Assembly: GCA_022649305.1 (NCBI GenBank)
Contig: JALCNW010000040.1
Location: forward strand, 1 to 40,171
Source of the DNA: Enterobacter sp.
Lineage (GTDB): Bacteria > Pseudomonadota > Gammaproteobacteria > Enterobacterales > Enterobacteriaceae
Direction of reading: 5' to 3'
DNA length: 40,171 bases
Positions within the stretch are counted from its first letter, which is position 1, and the number at the start of each line of letters is the position of its first letter. The notes under the pieces were generated by a model that had not been told where the DNA came from, did no database searches, and worked only from the letters and a program-made list of their open reading frames with translations. The position numbers and the translations under genes were made by a program. This document shows, piece after piece, positions 22,680 to 33,755 of the stretch.

Positions 22680-23243
22680 TTACTTCTCCTGAGATGAATT
22701 CGTCGTGCCTTGGGTTGGCGCAACGTCAGTTTGGCCCTCACTCTGCGCTGGGGCATTGTCAGATTTTTTGTCATCGCCTTTACTGCTGTAAAGGAACTGA
22801 CCAATCATATCTTCAAGCACCATGGCCGACTTGGTATCCTGAATCACACCCCCGTCTTTAAGGATAGACGTTCCCAGCTCAGGGTCTTCAAAGCCAACGT
22901 TCAGGGCCAGGTATTGCTCGCCCAACAGCCCAGAAGTACGAATAGAAAGAGAGCTGGTATCAGGAATGTGGTTGTAGCGCTCTTCGATCTCCATTTCCAC
23001 ACGGGGTAAATAGGTTTTCTCATCAAGAGTAATGTCGGCGACTCGACCAATCACCACGCCGCCAATACGCACTGGCGAACGCGCTTTCAAACCACCAATA
23101 TTATCGAATGTCGCATAGATGCGATAAGTGGGTTCTGTCCGAATAGAGGTGATATCTGCAGCCCGAAGACAAATAAACAGCGCAGCAAGCAATGCCAGCA
23201 GCAAAAACACACCTACCCAAATTTCACTTTTTCTCGTTTGCAT
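22680..23243 (-). CDS. mlaD: MCE-domain membrane protein MlaD
   Basis: MlaD forms the hexameric periplasmic ring of MlaFEDB through which lipid passes. The product has 187 residues against 183 in E. coli. It has an N-terminal anchor (about 7-27), an MCE domain (about 38-117, YATFDNIGGLKARSPVRIGG) and helical segment LEDMIGQFLY. The Ser/Gln/Asp-rich tail is longer and different from E. coli and carries most of the variation. ATG at 23243 (MQTRKSEIWVGVF), four bases after the mlaE stop. Confidence 0.97.
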   Translation of the reverse strand: MQTRKSEIWVGVFLLLALLAALFICLRAADITSIRTEPTYRIYATFDNIGGLKARSPVRIGGVVIGRVADITLDEKTYLPRVEMEIEERYNHIPDTSSLSIRTSGLLGEQYLALNVGFEDPELGTSILKDGGVIQDTKSAMVLEDMIGQFLYSSKGDDKKSDNAPAQSEGQTDVAPTQGTTNSSQEK

Positions 23244-23247
23244 GAAC

Positions 23248-24850
<1,603 letters not shown>

Positions 24851-25100
24851 TGGCAGTTCCTTCCTTTCCCTTCAGGTGATAAGAGCCTACCCATCAGGAT
24901 CTAAGCATGACGCTTAATTCAGCCTTAAACCCGATATTTTTACAGAATATTGCCCGTACGGGTTAGCGAAAGCTGGCATTTGTTTTACTTTTCTGGCGCA
25001 TAAAGTCAAAATTAGGAATTCGTTACGTGTAAAGACCGTATGCAGCGCCAGAGATTCTTTCTCAGCGGACCGGCGAGTATACCTGAAGAAAGGACTTTTG

Positions 25101-26078
25101 ATGCTTTTAGCAACGGCACTGTTAATAATTGGTTTATTTTTGGTGGTCTACAGTGCTGACCGTTTGGTGTTTGCTGCATCGATCCTGTGCCGACTGTTTG
25201 GGATACCGCCACTGATCATCGGGATGACGGTGGTCAGCGTGGGAACATCGCTCCCGGAAATCATCGTCTCTGTCTCCGCGTCGTTGCACGGGCAAGTCGA
25301 TCTTGCGGTCGGCACCGCCATTGGCTCCAACATCGTCAATATCTTACTGATTCTGGGTCTTGCTGCGCTGCTGCATCCCTTTCGCGTGCATTCTGATGTT
25401 TTACGTCGTGAATTACCGCTAATGTTAATTGTCACCCTGCTGGCGGGCTACGTGCTTTATGATGGGCAGCTTACCTTCGATGACGGCATTCTTTTGCTTT
25501 CGCTGGCGGTTATCTGGCTGCTGTATATCGTTAAAATTGCCCGTCTGGCAGAAAAACAGGGCAACGACAGTCTGACGCGCGAGCAAGTTGCCGAACTTCC
25601 TCGGGATGGAACACTGCCGGTGGCGCTGCTTTGGCTTGGCGTTGCGCTCATTATTATGCCGATGGCCACCCGAATGGTGGTCGATAACGCGACCGTGGTC
25701 GCCAATTATTTCGCGATGAGCGAATTAACGTTCGGCCTGACGGTCATTGCCATCGGCACCAGTCTGCCAGAGCTGGCAACCGCCATCGCGGGCGCACGTA
25801 AAGGTGAAGATGATATCGCGATCGGCAATATCATTGGTTCCAATATTTTTAACATCGCCATCGTATTGGGTTTACCCGCGCTCATTGCACCAGGGGCAGT
25901 TAATCCAATGGCTTTTTCTCGCGATTACGGTGTGATGCTGTTGGTGAGCCTGCTTTTCGCCCTGCTCTGCTGGCGGCGAAAGCAGCAAATTGGTAAAGGG
26001 GCAGGTGTCCTACTGACGGGTGGATTTATCGTATGGATGGCGATGCTTTACTGGCTGTCGCCTCTTCTCTCTGGGTAA
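25101..26078 (+). CDS. yrbG: Ca2+/cation antiporter-family protein YrbG
   Basis: An inner-membrane protein of the CaCA exchanger family; in E. coli it has not been shown to be physiologically important. The 325 residues match E. coli. The two alpha repeats are clear: GMTVVSVGTSLPEIIVSV (about 40-57) with GTAIGSNIVNILLILG, and GLTVIAIGTSLPELATAI with GNIIGSNIFNIAIVLG. ATG at 25101 with AAAGGA eight bases upstream. First gene of yrbG-kdsD-kdsC-lptC-lptA-lptB, 13 bases before kdsD. Confidence 0.96.
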   Translation: MLLATALLIIGLFLVVYSADRLVFAASILCRLFGIPPLIIGMTVVSVGTSLPEIIVSVSASLHGQVDLAVGTAIGSNIVNILLILGLAALLHPFRVHSDVLRRELPLMLIVTLLAGYVLYDGQLTFDDGILLLSLAVIWLLYIVKIARLAEKQGNDSLTREQVAELPRDGTLPVALLWLGVALIIMPMATRMVVDNATVVANYFAMSELTFGLTVIAIGTSLPELATAIAGARKGEDDIAIGNIIGSNIFNIAIVLGLPALIAPGAVNPMAFSRDYGVMLLVSLLFALLCWRRKQQIGKGAGVLLTGGFIVWMAMLYWLSPLLSG

Positions 26079-26091
26079 ATGGAAACGCATT

Positions 26092-27078
26092 ATGTCGCAA
26101 ATAGAATTGCAGCCGGGTTTTGACTTTCAGAAAGCAGGCAAAGATGTTCTGCAAATTGAACGTGAAGGTCTGGCGCAGTTAGATCAGTACATTAATCAGG
26201 ACTTCAGCCTGGCGTGTGAGAAAATTTTCTACTGCACGGGCAAAGTCGTGGTCATGGGAATGGGCAAATCCGGCCACATTGGCCGTAAAATGGCTGCGAC
26301 ATTCGCCAGCACCGGAACCTCATCATTCTTTGTGCACCCAGGCGAAGCGGCCCACGGCGATCTCGGTATGGTCACCCCGCAGGATGTCGTCATCGCCCTG
26401 TCGAATTCTGGCGAATCTAACGAGATTCTGGCGCTGATTCCGGTACTGAAGCGTCTGCATGTTCCGCTCATTTGTATGACCAGCCGCCCGGAAAGCAGCA
26501 TGGCCCGCGCAGCAGACGTCCATTTATGCGTGAAGGTTCCCAAAGAGGCGTGCCCGCTTGGACTTGCGCCGACCTCCAGCACTACCGCAGCGTTGGTCAT
26601 GGGCGACGCGCTGGCCGTTGCGCTCCTTGAGGCTCGCGGCTTTACGCCAGAAGATTTTGCCCTTTCCCACCCAGGTGGCGCATTAGGCCGTAAACTGCTG
26701 CTGCGGGTCAACGACATTATGCACTCCGGTGCGGAAATCCCTCACGTCAGTAAAGAGGCCTCTCTGCGGGATGCGTTGTTAGAAATTACCCGTAAAAACC
26801 TTGGCATGACGGTTATCTGCGACGACCTGATGAAAATCGAAGGCATCTTCACTGATGGTGACCTGCGCCGCGTGTTTGATATGGGTGTGGATGTGCGTAC
26901 TTTGGGTATTGCCGACGTCATGACCTCGGGCGGTATACGCGTTCGTCCCGGCACGCTGGCCGTCGATGTTTTGAACCTGATGCAGTCCCGTCATATAACC
27001 TCAGTCATGGTTGCCGATGGCGACCAACTGCTGGGTGTGGTACATATGCATGATCTTCTGCGCGCAGGCGTAGTGTAA
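26092..27078 (+). CDS. kdsD: D-arabinose-5-phosphate isomerase
   Basis: KdsD interconverts ribulose-5-phosphate and arabinose-5-phosphate, starting Kdo synthesis for LPS. The 328 residues match E. coli. An N-terminal SIS domain (about 40-200, GMGKSGHIGRKMAATFASTG, ALSNSGESNE) is followed by two CBS domains (about 210-268 and 275-328). ATG at 26092 (MSQIELQPGFDFQ) was chosen over an upstream in-frame codon inside yrbG. The stop overlaps an ATG by one base just before kdsC. Confidence 0.98.
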   Translation: MSQIELQPGFDFQKAGKDVLQIEREGLAQLDQYINQDFSLACEKIFYCTGKVVVMGMGKSGHIGRKMAATFASTGTSSFFVHPGEAAHGDLGMVTPQDVVIALSNSGESNEILALIPVLKRLHVPLICMTSRPESSMARAADVHLCVKVPKEACPLGLAPTSSTTAALVMGDALAVALLEARGFTPEDFALSHPGGALGRKLLLRVNDIMHSGAEIPHVSKEASLRDALLEITRKNLGMTVICDDLMKIEGIFTDGDLRRVFDMGVDVRTLGIADVMTSGGIRVRPGTLAVDVLNLMQSRHITSVMVADGDQLLGVVHMHDLLRAGVV

Positions 27079-27092
27079 TGAAGGATAAGACA

Positions 27093-27659
27093 ATGAGTAA
27101 TACGGGTGCATCCCTTGCAACCTGTTATGGCCCGGTCAGCACGCAAATGATGGCGCAGGCGGAAAAAATCCAATTGCTGATTCTGGACGTCGATGGCGTT
27201 CTGTCCGATGGCTTAATTTTTATGGGTAATAATGGCGAAGAGCTAAAAGCCTTCAACGTTCGGGATGGCTATGGCATTCGCTGCGCGATCACATCGGGTA
27301 TCGAAGTTGCTATTATCACCGGACGAAAAGCTAAACTGGTAGAAGATCGCTGTGAAACACTGGGCATCACTCATCTGTATCAAGGTCAATCCGACAAGAT
27401 GGTGGCTTTCAGGGATCTGCTGACCAAACTTGCCATTGCCCCAGAAAATGTCGCCTACGTGGGAGACGATCTGATTGACTGGCCGGTCATGGCTGAAGTC
27501 GGCTTAAGTATCGCTGTAGCGGATGCGCATCCGCTATTGCTCCCACGCGCTGACTACATTACCCGGAACAACGGCGGTCGCGGTGCCGTGCGCGAAGTGT
27601 GCGATCTGTTACTGCTCGCGCAGGGCAAGCTTGATGAGGCCAAAGGGCAATCAATATGA
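27093..27659 (+). CDS. kdsC: Kdo-8-phosphate phosphatase
   Basis: KdsC is a HAD-family phosphatase that releases Kdo from Kdo-8-phosphate. The 188 residues match E. coli. The nucleophile loop is LDVDGVLSDG (Asp32, Asp34), the second motif is AIITGRKA and the metal loop is VGDDLIDWPVM. The start at 27093 has AAGGA seven bases upstream. An in-frame ATG at 27078, overlapping the kdsD stop, would add five residues (MKDKT). Overlaps lptC by four bases. Confidence 0.97.
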   Translation: MSNTGASLATCYGPVSTQMMAQAEKIQLLILDVDGVLSDGLIFMGNNGEELKAFNVRDGYGIRCAITSGIEVAIITGRKAKLVEDRCETLGITHLYQGQSDKMVAFRDLLTKLAIAPENVAYVGDDLIDWPVMAEVGLSIAVADAHPLLLPRADYITRNNGGRGAVREVCDLLLLAQGKLDEAKGQSI

Positions 27660-28231
27660 GTAAAACCAGACGTTGGGTTATCATTCTGCTTTCGTTGGCC
27701 GTATTAGTGCTGATAGGCGTGAATCTCGCCGACACCGATGAGACGCAGACGGAAGTGGCCAGCACTAACGAGCCGACCTATAAAAGCGAGCATACCGATA
27801 CGGTCGTTTACAGTCCTGAAGGGGCGTTGAACTATCGCCTGATTGCTCAGCATGTCGAATATTTTTCTGAAGAAGGCGTGTCGTGGTTTACCCAACCGGT
27901 CATGACGACCTTTGATGTGAATAAAGTTCCGACGTGGTCGATCAAATCTGACAGAGCAAAATTGACGAATGACCGTATGCTTTATCTGTATGGGCATGTC
28001 GAAGTCAACGCCCTGACCGCAGATTCTCAACTGCGCAAAATTACTACGGATAATGCCCAGATCAACCTGATTACCCAGGATGTTACATCGCAGGATCTGG
28101 TGACGTTATACGGCACAACATTTAATTCCAGCGGTCTAAGAATGCGCGGGAACTTACGCAGCAAAAACGCCGAGCTGATTGAAAAGGTTAGAACCTCATA
28201 TGAAATTCAAAATAAACAAACTCAGCCTTAA
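27656..28231 (+). CDS. lptC: LPS export protein LptC
   Basis: LptC is the bitopic inner-membrane protein that receives LPS from LptB2FG and passes it to LptA. The 191 residues match E. coli. One membrane helix (about 7-24) is followed by a periplasmic beta-jellyroll (about 45-185) with LTNDRMLYLYGHVEVNAL. ATG overlaps the kdsC stop by four bases. Its 3' end overlaps lptA by 32 bases, an unusually long overlap that is also known in E. coli. Confidence 0.98.
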   Translation: MSKTRRWVIILLSLAVLVLIGVNLADTDETQTEVASTNEPTYKSEHTDTVVYSPEGALNYRLIAQHVEYFSEEGVSWFTQPVMTTFDVNKVPTWSIKSDRAKLTNDRMLYLYGHVEVNALTADSQLRKITTDNAQINLITQDVTSQDLVTLYGTTFNSSGLRMRGNLRSKNAELIEKVRTSYEIQNKQTQP

Positions 28232-28754
28232 TTTTGTCATCGCCAGCGCGCTGCTGGCCGCCAGTCTACCCGCACTTGCTGCGACTGGCGATACTGAACA
28301 GCCTATCCATATCGAGTCAGACACTCAGTCGCTGGATATGCAGGGTAACGTTGTGACCTTCACGGGCAACGTGGTGATGACCCAGGGCACGATCAAAATC
28401 AACGCCGACAAAGTGGTTGTTACCCGCCCAGGCGGCGAACAAGGCAAAGAGATTATCGATGGTTTTGGTAATCCGGCAACCTTCTACCAGATGCAAGACA
28501 ATGGCAAGCCAGTCAAAGGCCATGCCTCGCATATGCACTATGAACTGGCGAAGGATCTTGTGATCCTGACCGGCAACGCCTATCTGGAACAGCTCGACAG
28601 CAACATCACGGGCGACAAGATTACCTATCTGGTGAAAGAGCAGAAAATGCAGGCTTTCAGCGAGAAAGGTAGACGTGTCACCACCGTGCTGGTGCCATCG
28701 CAGTTGCAGGATAAAGGCAAAGCACAGGCTCCCGCCCAGAAGAAGAGTAACTAA
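28200..28754 (+). CDS. lptA: Periplasmic LPS-bridge protein LptA
   Basis: LptA polymerises head to tail to form the periplasmic bridge that carries LPS to LptDE. The product has 184 residues against 185 in E. coli. A Sec signal peptide (1-27, ending SLPALA) precedes the beta-jellyroll (about 30-165: QPIHIESDTQSLDMQGNVV and similar strands). The ATG at 28200 lies inside lptC; an earlier in-frame codon at 28179 would spoil the signal peptide. It is followed six bases later by lptB. Confidence 0.98.
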   Translation: MKFKINKLSLNFVIASALLAASLPALAATGDTEQPIHIESDTQSLDMQGNVVTFTGNVVMTQGTIKINADKVVVTRPGGEQGKEIIDGFGNPATFYQMQDNGKPVKGHASHMHYELAKDLVILTGNAYLEQLDSNITGDKITYLVKEQKMQAFSEKGRRVTTVLVPSQLQDKGKAQAPAQKKSN

Positions 28755-28760
28755 TTCGTT

Positions 28761-29486
28761 ATGGCAACATTAACTGCAAAGAACCTCGCCAAAGCCTACA
28801 AAGGCCGTCGCGTCGTGGAAGATGTCAGTCTGACCGTTAATTCCGGTGAAATTGTTGGCTTGCTGGGTCCTAACGGTGCAGGTAAAACCACCACCTTTTA
28901 CATGGTGGTGGGGATAGTCGCGCGCGACGCGGGCAACATTATTATTGATGACGAAGATATCAGTCTGTTGCCGCTGCACGCGCGCGCGCGCCGTGGTATT
29001 GGCTATCTTCCGCAGGAAGCCTCCATTTTCCGTCGCCTGAGCGTATACGATAACCTGATGGCTGTGCTGCAGATCCGAGACGATCTAACAGCTGAACAAC
29101 GTCAGGATCGTGCTAATCAGCTGATGGAAGAGTTCCATATTGAGCACCTGCGAGACAACCTGGGTCAGGCACTTTCAGGGGGCGAACGTCGCCGCGTGGA
29201 AATTGCCCGCGCGCTGGCAGCAAACCCGAAATTTATCCTTCTGGATGAACCGTTTGCAGGCGTTGACCCAATCTCCGTCATCGATATAAAACGGATTATC
29301 GAGCATCTGCGCGACAGCGGTCTCGGCGTACTGATTACCGACCACAACGTTCGTGAAACGTTAGCGGTCTGTGAGCGTGCTTATATTGTCAGCCAGGGGC
29401 ATTTAATCGCCCACGGCACGCCACAAGAAATTCTCGAAGATGAGCATGTGAAACGCGTGTACCTTGGGGAAGACTTCAGACTCTGA
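28761..29486 (+). CDS. lptB: LPS export ABC ATPase LptB
   Basis: LptB is the cytoplasmic ATPase dimer that drives LPS extraction by LptFG. The 241 residues match E. coli. Walker A GPNGAGKT is at 36-43, signature LSGGERRR, Walker [14 protein letters not shown] with the catalytic glutamate, and the H-loop [10 protein letters not shown]. Its partners lptF and lptG are in this same window at 37109-39291, whereas in E. coli they are far away on the chromosome. Confidence 0.99.
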   Translation: MATLTAKNLAKAYKGRRVVEDVSLTVNSGEIVGLLGPNGAGKTTTFYMVVGIVARDAGNIIIDDEDISLLPLHARARRGIGYLPQEASIFRRLSVYDNLMAVLQIRDDLTAEQRQDRANQLMEEFHIEHLRDNLGQALSGGERRRVEIARALAANPKFILLDEPFAGVDPISVIDIKRIIEHLRDSGLGVLITDHNVRETLAVCERAYIVSQGHLIAHGTPQEILEDEHVKRVYLGEDFRL

Positions 29487-29533
29487 TAGGGTAGAGGTTA
29501 AGTCACGCAGGACCGGAGAAAAATGCTCTGAAC

Positions 29534-30967
29534 ATGAAGCAAGGTTTGCAATTAAGGCTCAGCCAGCAGTTGGCGATGACGCCTCAGTTACAACAGGCGA
29601 TCCGTCTGTTGCAATTGTCCACGTTAGAACTCCAGCAGGAACTCCAGCAAGCGCTGGACAGTAACCCGCTGCTGGAGCAAACCGATCTTCATGAAGAGGT
29701 AGAAACCCAGGAAAAGCAGGACACCGAAACGCTCGATACGGCCGATGCGCTTGAGCAAAAAGAGATGCCGGACGAGCTTCCGTTAGATGCCAGCTGGGAC
29801 GAAATCTATACCGCTGGCACGCCTTCCGGTACTCGCGCCGACTATCAGGATGACGAATTACCGGTTTATCAGGGTGAAACTACCCAGTCGCTTCAGGATT
29901 ACCTGATGTGGCAGGTCGAGCTAACGCCATTTTCCGAGACCGATCGTGCGATTGCCACGTCAATTGTCGACGCCGTTGATGACACCGGTTATTTGACTGT
30001 CTCACTGGATGACATACTCGAAAGTATTGGCGATGACGAAATCGAAATGGATGAGATCGAAGCCGTGCTTAAACGCATCCAGCGCTTCGATCCGGTTGGC
30101 GTCGCCGCGAAAGATCTGCGCGACTGTCTTCTGATCCAGCTTTCACAATTTGTGAAAGAGACGCCAAGGATCGACGAGGCACGCTTAATCATCAGCGATC
30201 ATCTGGATCTGTTGGCTAATCATGATTTCCGTTCGCTCATGCGCGTGACGCGATTGAAAGAGGATGTGCTGAAAGAGGCGGTGAATCTGATTCAATCCCT
30301 CGATCCGCGTCCGGGACAATCGATCCAGACCGGCGAACCGGAATATGTTATTCCTGACGTTCTGGTGCGAAAATATAACGGTCACTGGACCGTAGAGCTA
30401 AATTCAGACAGCATTCCCCGCCTGCAAATAAACCAGCAATACGCCTCAATGTGCACCAGCGTGCGCAACGACTCTGACAATCAATATATTCGTAGCAATC
30501 TTCAGGAAGCGCGATGGCTGATCAAAAGCCTCGAAAGCAGAAATGATACGCTGCTGCGCGTCAGTCGCTGTATTGTGGAACAGCAGCAAGGCTTTTTTGA
30601 GCAAGGCGAAGAGTTTATGAAACCGATGGTGCTGGCAGATATCGCACAGGCCGTCGAGATGCATGAATCGACCATTTCGCGCGTGACAACGCAAAAGTAT
30701 CTGCATAGCCCGCGTGGTATTTTTGAGCTTAAGTATTTCTTCTCCAGCCACGTGAGTACCGAAGGCGGAGGCGAAGCCTCGTCGACGGCCATTCGCGCAC
30801 TGGTGAAGAAGTTAATCGCCGCGGAAAACCCCGCGAAACCACTGAGTGACAGTAAGTTAACCACCCTGCTGTCCGATCAGGGTATCATGGTGGCACGTCG
30901 TACTGTTGCGAAGTATCGAGAGTCTTTATCCATTCCGCCGTCTAACCAGCGTAAACAACTGGTTTGA
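29534..30967 (+). CDS. rpoN: RNA polymerase sigma-54 factor
   Basis: RpoN directs polymerase to -24/-12 promoters that need AAA+ activators, including nitrogen assimilation genes. The 477 residues match E. coli. Region I (1-50) is Gln/Leu-rich, with [20 protein letters not shown]; an acidic region II follows; region III has the core-binding and HTH parts; and the RpoN box [10 protein letters not shown] lies near the C terminus. ATG at 29534, 47 bases after lptB. Heads rpoN-hpf-ptsN-rapZ-npr. Confidence 0.99.
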   Translation: MKQGLQLRLSQQLAMTPQLQQAIRLLQLSTLELQQELQQALDSNPLLEQTDLHEEVETQEKQDTETLDTADALEQKEMPDELPLDASWDEIYTAGTPSGTRADYQDDELPVYQGETTQSLQDYLMWQVELTPFSETDRAIATSIVDAVDDTGYLTVSLDDILESIGDDEIEMDEIEAVLKRIQRFDPVGVAAKDLRDCLLIQLSQFVKETPRIDEARLIISDHLDLLANHDFRSLMRVTRLKEDVLKEAVNLIQSLDPRPGQSIQTGEPEYVIPDVLVRKYNGHWTVELNSDSIPRLQINQQYASMCTSVRNDSDNQYIRSNLQEARWLIKSLESRNDTLLRVSRCIVEQQQGFFEQGEEFMKPMVLADIAQAVEMHESTISRVTTQKYLHSPRGIFELKYFFSSHVSTEGGGEASSTAIRALVKKLIAAENPAKPLSDSKLTTLLSDQGIMVARRTVAKYRESLSIPPSNQRKQLV

Positions 30968-30989
30968 CACAACCGATAAGGAAGACACT

Positions 30990-31277
30990 ATGCAGCTCAA
31001 CATCACAGGACACAATGTCGAAATCACTGAAGCGTTACGCGATTTTCTGAATACGAAATTCGCCAAGCTTGAGCAGTATTTCGAGAGGATCAATCAGGTC
31101 TACATTGTGTTGAAAGTGGAGAAAGTGACTCATATCTCGGACGCAACCCTGCACATAAACGGGGGCGAAATCCATGCCAGTGCGGAAGGGCAAGACATGT
31201 ACGCGGCTATCGACGGCTTGATTGACAAGCTTGCGCGACAGCTTAATAAACATAAAGACAAACTGAAACAACACTAA
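30990..31277 (+). CDS. hpf: Ribosome hibernation promoting factor HPF
   Basis: HPF binds the 30S decoding region and promotes 100S dimer formation in stationary phase. The 95 residues match E. coli (short form). The fold starts MQLNITGHNVEIT and has the basic helix KLARQLNKHKDKLKQH. The ATG at 30990 has AAGGAAGA upstream and was chosen over an in-frame codon inside rpoN. Twenty-two bases after rpoN. Confidence 0.98.
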   Translation: MQLNITGHNVEITEALRDFLNTKFAKLEQYFERINQVYIVLKVEKVTHISDATLHINGGEIHASAEGQDMYAAIDGLIDKLARQLNKHKDKLKQH

Positions 31278-31305
31278 TTGTCCGAGCAGTTAACGGGTGC
31301 AGGAC

Positions 31306-31330
31306 GGCCTGTTGTCAAACACAACAGGCC
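31306..31330. repeat. Perfect inverted repeat between hpf and ptsN
   Basis: GGCCTGTTGT-CAAAC-ACAACAGGCC, ten perfect base pairs with a five-base loop, 28 bases after the hpf stop and 29 before the ptsN ATG. The 3' flank (ATTTGTACGG) lacks a T run, so a classical terminator is unlikely. It could be an mRNA-stabilising or processing hairpin that separates hpf from ptsN expression. Confidence 0.8.
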
Positions 31331-31359
31331 ATTTGTACGGTTAGCGCTTAGGTGAAATT

Positions 31360-31851
31360 ATGATGAACAACGATTCAGCTCTTCAATTGAGCACTGTCCT
31401 TAACCAGGAATGTACCCGCAGTGGCGTTCACTGCCAGAGCAAAAAACGTGCTCTGGAGATCATCAGTGAACTGGCCGCAAAACAGTTGAGCCTGCCGCCT
31501 CAGGTGGTGTTCGAAGCCATTCTGACCCGAGAAAAAATGGGCAGTACCGGCATCGGCAATGGTATTGCCATTCCGCATGGCAAACTGGAAGAAGACACAT
31601 TGCGTGCCGTAGGCGTCTTCGTGCAGCTGGAAACGCCTATCGCCTTTGATGCGATTGATAATCAGCCTGTCGATTTGCTGTTTGCTTTGCTGGTGCCCGC
31701 TGACCAGACCAAGACGCATTTGCATACACTCTCACTGGTCGCCAAACGTCTGGCGGATAAAACGATTTGCCGTCGCCTGCGTGCTGCTCAAAGTGATGAG
31801 GAGCTGTATCAAATTATCACGGAGACAGAAGGCAATCAGGATGATGCATAA
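31360..31851 (+). CDS. ptsN: Nitrogen PTS enzyme IIA (EIIA-Ntr)
   Basis: PtsN is the terminal phosphoacceptor of the nitrogen PTS; it regulates K+ transport (TrkA, KdpD) and other targets. The 163 residues match E. coli. The phosphorylated His73 is in GIAIPHGKLEED, within a type-2 EIIA (fructose/mannitol) domain. Two tandem ATG codons start the reading frame; the first at 31360 gives the E. coli length. Its partner NPr is encoded two genes downstream. Confidence 0.98.
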   Translation: MMNNDSALQLSTVLNQECTRSGVHCQSKKRALEIISELAAKQLSLPPQVVFEAILTREKMGSTGIGNGIAIPHGKLEEDTLRAVGVFVQLETPIAFDAIDNQPVDLLFALLVPADQTKTHLHTLSLVAKRLADKTICRRLRAAQSDEELYQIITETEGNQDDA

Positions 31852-31896
31852 CCAGGAGATGGCCTTCACATCTGATGTCCTGAGGAGAAACGGAAC

Positions 31897-32751
31897 ATGG
31901 TGCTGATGATCGTCAGCGGTCGTTCGGGTTCGGGAAAGTCCGTTGCCCTACGAGCGCTCGAAGATATGGGCTTTTACTGCGTCGATAACCTCCCGGTCGT
32001 GTTGTTACCTGACCTGGCGCGGACGCTGGCAGACCGACAAATTTCTGCCGCGGTGAGCATCGACGTGCGTAATATGCCGGAATCCCCGGAGATCTTTGAA
32101 CAGGCCATGAGCAGCCTGCCGGAGAACTTCTCTCCTCAACTGCTGTTCCTCGATGCTGACCGCAACACGTTAATTCGTCGTTACAGCGATACCCGTCGTT
32201 TGCATCCGCTTTCCAACAAAAATCTGTCACTGGAAAGCGCTATCGATGAAGAGAGCGCGCTGCTGGAACCCCTGCGTTCCCGTGCCGATCTGATTGTCGA
32301 TACCTCTGAGATGTCCGTCCATGAGCTGGCGGAAATGCTGCGTACTCGTCTGCTGGGTAAACGCGAGCGCGAGCTGACCATGGTGTTTGAATCATTTGGT
32401 TTCAAACACGGTATTCCTATCGATGCGGATTATGTTTTCGATGTGCGTTTCCTGCCGAACCCACACTGGGACCCCAAACTGCGTCCAATGACCGGTTTGG
32501 ATAAACCCGTGGCGGCCTTCCTCGACAGGCACACAGAAGTTCACAATTTTATCTACCAGACGCGAAGCTACCTTGAGCTATGGTTACCTATGCTGGAAAC
32601 AAACAACCGCAGCTACCTGACCGTAGCGATTGGTTGTACCGGTGGTAAACATCGTTCGGTGTACATTGCCGAACAACTGGCCGATTACTTCCGCTCTCGC
32701 GGTAAAAACGTTCAGTCTCGTCATCGTACGCTGGAAAAACGTAAAACATGA
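31897..32751 (+). CDS. rapZ: RNase adapter protein RapZ
   Basis: RapZ binds the small RNA GlmZ and recruits RNase E, tying GlmS synthesis to glucosamine-6-phosphate levels. The 284 residues match E. coli. Walker A GRSGSGKS is at 8-15, the N-terminal domain is P-loop kinase-like, and the C-terminal basic tail [10 protein letters not shown] matches the RNA-binding end. It is linked by theme to glmM in this window. ATG at 31897 with GAGGAGAAAC upstream. Overlaps npr by four bases. Confidence 0.98.
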   Translation: MVLMIVSGRSGSGKSVALRALEDMGFYCVDNLPVVLLPDLARTLADRQISAAVSIDVRNMPESPEIFEQAMSSLPENFSPQLLFLDADRNTLIRRYSDTRRLHPLSNKNLSLESAIDEESALLEPLRSRADLIVDTSEMSVHELAEMLRTRLLGKRERELTMVFESFGFKHGIPIDADYVFDVRFLPNPHWDPKLRPMTGLDKPVAAFLDRHTEVHNFIYQTRSYLELWLPMLETNNRSYLTVAIGCTGGKHRSVYIAEQLADYFRSRGKNVQSRHRTLEKRKT

Positions 32752-33020
32752 CCGTAAAACACACCGTTGAAATCACCAACAAGCTGGGCATGCATGCACG
32801 CCCAGCCATGAAGCTGTTCGAGCTGATGCAGGGATTTGATGCTGAAGTACTGCTGCGCAACGACGAAGGCACAGAAGCGGAAGCCAACAGCGTCATTGCG
32901 CTACTCATGCTGGATTCTGCCAAAGGCCGACAGATTGAGGTCGAGGCGACAGGCCCGCAGGAAATCGAAGCGCTGGCAGCCGTAGTCGCGCTATTTAACT
33001 CAGGTTTTGACGAGGATTAA
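32748..33020 (+). CDS. npr: Nitrogen PTS phosphocarrier NPr
   Basis: NPr (PtsO) is the HPr-like carrier that passes phosphate from PtsP to PtsN. The 90 residues match E. coli. The phosphorylated His16 is in [15 protein letters not shown] overlaps the rapZ stop by four bases. It ends nine bases before the end of convergent mtgA, with no hairpin between them. Confidence 0.98.
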   Translation: MTVKHTVEITNKLGMHARPAMKLFELMQGFDAEVLLRNDEGTEAEANSVIALLMLDSAKGRQIEVEATGPQEIEALAAVVALFNSGFDED

Positions 33021-33029
33021 TCCCCTCGG

Positions 33030-33755
33030 TTAATACAGCTTGTTACCCGTCATAAATCCTTCGCCACCCAGCTGCCGCATCTGACGCATAATCCATGCCT
33101 GGCGGCTGTGGACGTATCCCGACGGGGCATTCGCTTTGAATCGGATAGGATTGGGTAATACCGCCGCTAACAGCGCCGCTTCTGATATCGTCAAACGGCT
33201 AGCGGGCTTGTGAAAATAACGTTGGGCTGCGGCTTCAACGCCAAATACCCCATCACCAAACTCGGCAATATTCAGATAAACCGTCAGGATGCGTTTCTTA
33301 CTCCAGACCGTTTCCATCCCCAACGTCAGCCCTGCTTCGAGCCCTTTTCTTATCCAGCTTCGCCCATCCCACAAAAATAGATTCTTGGCCGTTTGCTGTG
33401 AAAGCGTTGATGCGCCACGCACGCGATTTTCATTTCGCTCGTTGTGCGCCAGCGCTTTCTCAATCGCCGAGACGTCAAAACCCCAATGCTCCGGGAACTT
33501 TTGATCTTCAGCGGCGATAACCGCCAGCCCCATCCACGGCGAAATCTCATCCATGCTCACCCAGTCAGAATGCGCCACATAGCTGAAATTCCCCGTCAGC
33601 CAGGCGCCGAGTTGACGCTCGACCATCACTGCCGAAAACGGCACGGGCAAAATGCTAAACAGGACGATTCCCCCACCCCAAAAAATGGCGAGTGCGAGCA
33701 TCGCGCGAAGCGCAATACGTTTCGCCCAGCCGAGGGGAGAACGTTTTTTACTCAC
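33030..33755 (-). CDS. mtgA: Monofunctional peptidoglycan glycosyltransferase
   Basis: MtgA polymerises lipid II glycan strands at the inner membrane and has been linked to the divisome. The product has 241 residues against 242 in E. coli. One N-terminal membrane helix (about 12-34) is followed by a GT51 domain with the catalytic Glu83 in [10 protein letters not shown], then [16 protein letters not shown] and [18 protein letters not shown] overlaps the elbB stop by four bases. Confidence 0.98.
   Translation of the reverse strand: MSKKRSPLGWAKRIALRAMLALAIFWGGGIVLFSILPVPFSAVMVERQLGAWLTGNFSYVAHSDWVSMDEISPWMGLAVIAAEDQKFPEHWGFDVSAIEKALAHNERNENRVRGASTLSQQTAKNLFLWDGRSWIRKGLEAGLTLGMETVWSKKRILTVYLNIAEFGDGVFGVEAAAQRYFHKPASRLTISEAALLAAVLPNPIRFKANAPSGYVHSRQAWIMRQMRQLGGEGFMTGNKLY

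Noticed and set aside
24950..24962. Palindrome CCCGTACGGG between mlaF and yrbG
   Set aside because: Ten bases is short enough to occur by chance, and there is no T run, second copy or known operator match.
28976..28992. Alternating CG tract in lptB (possible Z-DNA or slippage site)
   Set aside because: It encodes the conserved HARARR segment of LptB, and the frame is intact.
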